This document shows positions 61,560 through 64,000 of a DNA stretch of 64,000 bases, in pieces (the stretch's first letter is position 1; the number at the start of each line of letters is the position of its first letter). The notes beneath the pieces are model-generated. The model did no database searches and was not told the origin of the DNA. It worked only from the letters and a program-made list of their open reading frames with translations. The translations under genes were made by a program, and so were the position numbers. Source of the DNA: Achatina immaculata (taxonomy: Eukaryota > Mollusca > Gastropoda > Stylommatophora > Achatinidae); contig CM019701.1 of NCBI GenBank assembly GCA_009760885.1, forward strand, positions 36,656,697-36,720,696, given 5' to 3'.

Positions 61560-61830
61560 ATGCTATTCCTCTGCATGCTGTCAGACGTATCTAATTTGAA
61601 TTTATGGTCTGCCGAGTTTTTCCAGCTGCACATTTAGTCATAATTTAATTAATAATCTGTTTACTGTACACAGAGTAATGGCAAGAAAGGTGAGCGTAAC
61701 ACTGATGCAAAGATGCCAGCAAATTGAAGGACACAGCAATATAATGCCATGTTATCAGATATGTCTTGAAGAGCAAGAAAGACAGTTTGAGGATTACAGC
61801 AATATACTAAGAGAAGTGGAAAACTAATAC
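61560..61830 (+). repeat. Diverged dispersed repeat pair, copy 2
   Basis: Partner of 51820-52110. Shared blocks include TCTAATTTGAATTTATGGTCTGC, ACACAGAGTAATGGC and AATTGAAGGA. No open frame of note. Confidence 0.4.
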
Positions 61831-61964
61831 ATAGATTTAGGAAATGTTCAGGGACAATCACAAATTTATCTACTCAGTTAGAGAGGAATTCATACATTAG
61901 TGGGTATGTTAACAAGAAAAAAATATGATACATGTATTACTGCTATAAACTAAAGAATGTTAGT

Positions 61965-63133
61965 TCTCTTTTATCTTATCTTATATCTTATCTTATATCC
62001 TTCCCGTGCCGTTAGACGTCACATAGGGCTCGCAAAGTAGTTCGCCAATTTTTCCTGTCTTCGGCGAGTCTTTCAACCTCATCAAAGGATTTTATGCCTG
62101 TTAACTTGGCCTCTCTTAATAATGTTCTCTTCAGAGTTTCACGCGGTCTGCCCCTTTTTCTTCGGCCTGTTGTGTTCCACTTGATAGCTTGTTTTGGGAT
62201 TCTCTGCTCATTTCTTCTCATCAAGTGGCCAACATATGTCCATCTCCTTTTCCTGATCACCCGTGAGACTGGTTGTTGTTCAGTCATCTGTCTTATCTCT
62301 GCATTGTTCTTGAATTCATTCCACTTGATGCTGAGTATTTTCCTTAGGCATTTGTTTTCAAAAGAGTCTAATTTCTTTTCTATTTCTTTAGTTGTTTTCC
62401 AGCTTTCGCATGCATAAATGAGGGTGGATATTACATTTGAATTGAATAGTCTTAACTTGGTTTTTGTGCTTATAACTTTTGAATTCCATATGTTCTCAAG
62501 ATTCTTGAAGATTGATGCTGCTTTTGCAATTCTGATCCTAACTTCCTTTCTAGTGTCACCATCCCGGTCTATGTAGCTGCCAAGGTATGCAAATTGATTG
62601 ACATCTTCAATATCTGTCCCTTCTATGTGTATTTTTACATTTTGATTGATGGGAATTTTCATTATTTTTGTTTTGTCCTTGTTAATTTCAAGTCCTATTT
62701 TGCTAGCCAGTGAAGATAGGCTATCTGTTTTTTCTTGCATGGAATTCACATTATTACTGATAAGAGTTATGTCATCAGCAAAATCAAGATCTTCTAGTTG
62801 GGTCCCATGTACCCAGTCAATACCTGTGTTACCTGTGCAGCATTTTTTCATTATGAAGTCTATTGTAATCCCAAAAAGTAAAGGAGACAGTATACATCCT
62901 TGTTTCACGCCTGTTTCAATCTGGAACCATTCACTCATCCCTTCTTCTGTCTTGACTGCACAACCATATCCATTGTATAAGTCCTTAATGATGTTGACAA
63001 TTTTAGATGGTATTCCATATAGACATAAAATTCTCCATAATGAATCTCTGTGTATGCTATCAAATGCCTTCTTAAAATCTATGAAATTCAGTATTAATGG
63101 TTTCTGCTTTTCAATATGTTCTTCAAGTATTAT
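61965..63133 (-). mobile_element. LINE-C copy, 5'-truncated, intact frame
   Basis: A 308-codon open frame (62938-62012) runs from GMSEWFQIETGVKQGCILSP and FADDITLISNN to ALCDV, continuing 5' to 63133 (RIILEEHIEKQKPLILNF...). It differs from the copy at 21397-22555 by four substitutions and one T. The 3' tail is (TATCT/TATC)n-like. It is recent. Confidence 0.92.
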
Positions 63134-64000
63134 GGTCTTTAGATTAAAAAAAATAATAAAAAATACTGCACATTAGCTTTGTTCCTATTTAAAAGAATTA
63201 TGAAGTTCTATAAATTTGACAATGTATCAATACTGATGGTGGAACAAGTTTGACTATCACTTTTACAGTAATAATTGATAAAGATGATGAAGACCTTTCA
63301 GAAATGATGCAAAGAAGCATTATGACTTCTTATTAAACTGTCACACTATTATTTTGCTAAAGGTAATTTCAGTCTTCAACTATGCTCATTTGTATCCAGT
63401 CAAATTATAATACTGCTAATTATATATATTTTCTCTTTCTTTTTAAATTAGCATTTTTCCAACCCCCCCCCCCCTCCAATAGAAGTACTGTTCGTACAAA
63501 ATTAAACTGGAATATGCATTACACAACTAAAAACTCCAGCAAGCAAATCAGTTTAACAATATGAAGGAGTACATTTATAACTCACATACTGCATTATTTT
63601 TTCAACATTTAATGTGATGGATGAGTTTCATGTAGTGACACAAGTTTCTCAGTATCAGGTTGAAAAGTACTAAGAAGCAAGGTATTACTGCCCCTGTCTG
63701 TTGCCTCATTTTTCATTAACGCCTCTCTACTGTCTCTTTTTCTTCTACAAATCATTTCAGTGCCCCCAGCCACAAAGGCAAATATGATTTTCTGGTAACA
63801 GCCATCATACAATGTCACACAGATGACACAAGCCGCCTAGCGCTTGAGAACTGTTACATTCAGGATTATGGGACACTGGAACCACACAGGTTAAACTCTC
63901 AGCTACACCTAACATTCTCCTCTTAAACAATTATAATCCCTCTTTACTAAGCTCCACTCCCTTCTCACTAGTTACACATAGTTCAGAACTTCCTGACAAC

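Overview
This is a repeat-dense window of nuclear DNA from an animal. It has spliced genes, GT-AG introns, AATAAA signals, several non-LTR retrotransposon families, mariner elements, SINEs and many microsatellites. The mixture looks like a marine invertebrate, most likely a mollusc or another lophotrochozoan, but nothing here fixes the species. There is no sign of prokaryotic, organellar or CRISPR sequence.

Host genes. Two genes can be supported, both on the minus strand. (1) Thymidine phosphorylase: the first coding exon is at 5844-5976 and the second at 4048-4250, with matching phase; the rest of the gene lies beyond the left edge. A mariner copy sits in the intron between them. (2) An unrecognised gene read from 51453 to 25396. 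Five exons (51277-51453, 46775-46869, 45157-46029, 28654-28943, 25396-25658) have good splice sites and compatible phases. They join into a 565-codon frame ending just before an AATAAA. An alternative donor and an alternative terminal exon (29625-30280) are possible. One intron of about 16 kb holds a 43-bp satellite, a 31-bp minisatellite and several element remnants.

Mobile DNA. Three RTE-like LINE families dominate; I call them A, B and C. A ends in (GAT)n, B in (GAAT)n and C in a TATAAGATA-like run. Many copies have target-site duplications that can be read by eye. A CR1/Jockey-like LINE (D), an RNase-H LINE remnant (G) and two LINE 3' ends (E, F) are also present. There are three mariner transposase genes (all broken or lacking a catalytic residue), a degenerate Tc1-like copy, two SINE types, a palindromic MITE, a hAT-like MITE pair and an unclassified repeat with hairpin-forming units.

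Layout: 1-640 MITE remnant; 1386-3580 LINE-B with a mariner; 3940-5990 thymidine phosphorylase exons and a mariner; 6000-17500 LINE fragments, a tRNA-like SINE, microsatellites and a purine/G-tract array; 17530-24740 a 48-bp minisatellite split by a multi-layer nest of MITE and LINEs A, B, C and E; 25220-51460 the unrecognised gene with intronic repeats; 51800-64000 more LINE, mariner and SINE insertions with no recognised host exon.
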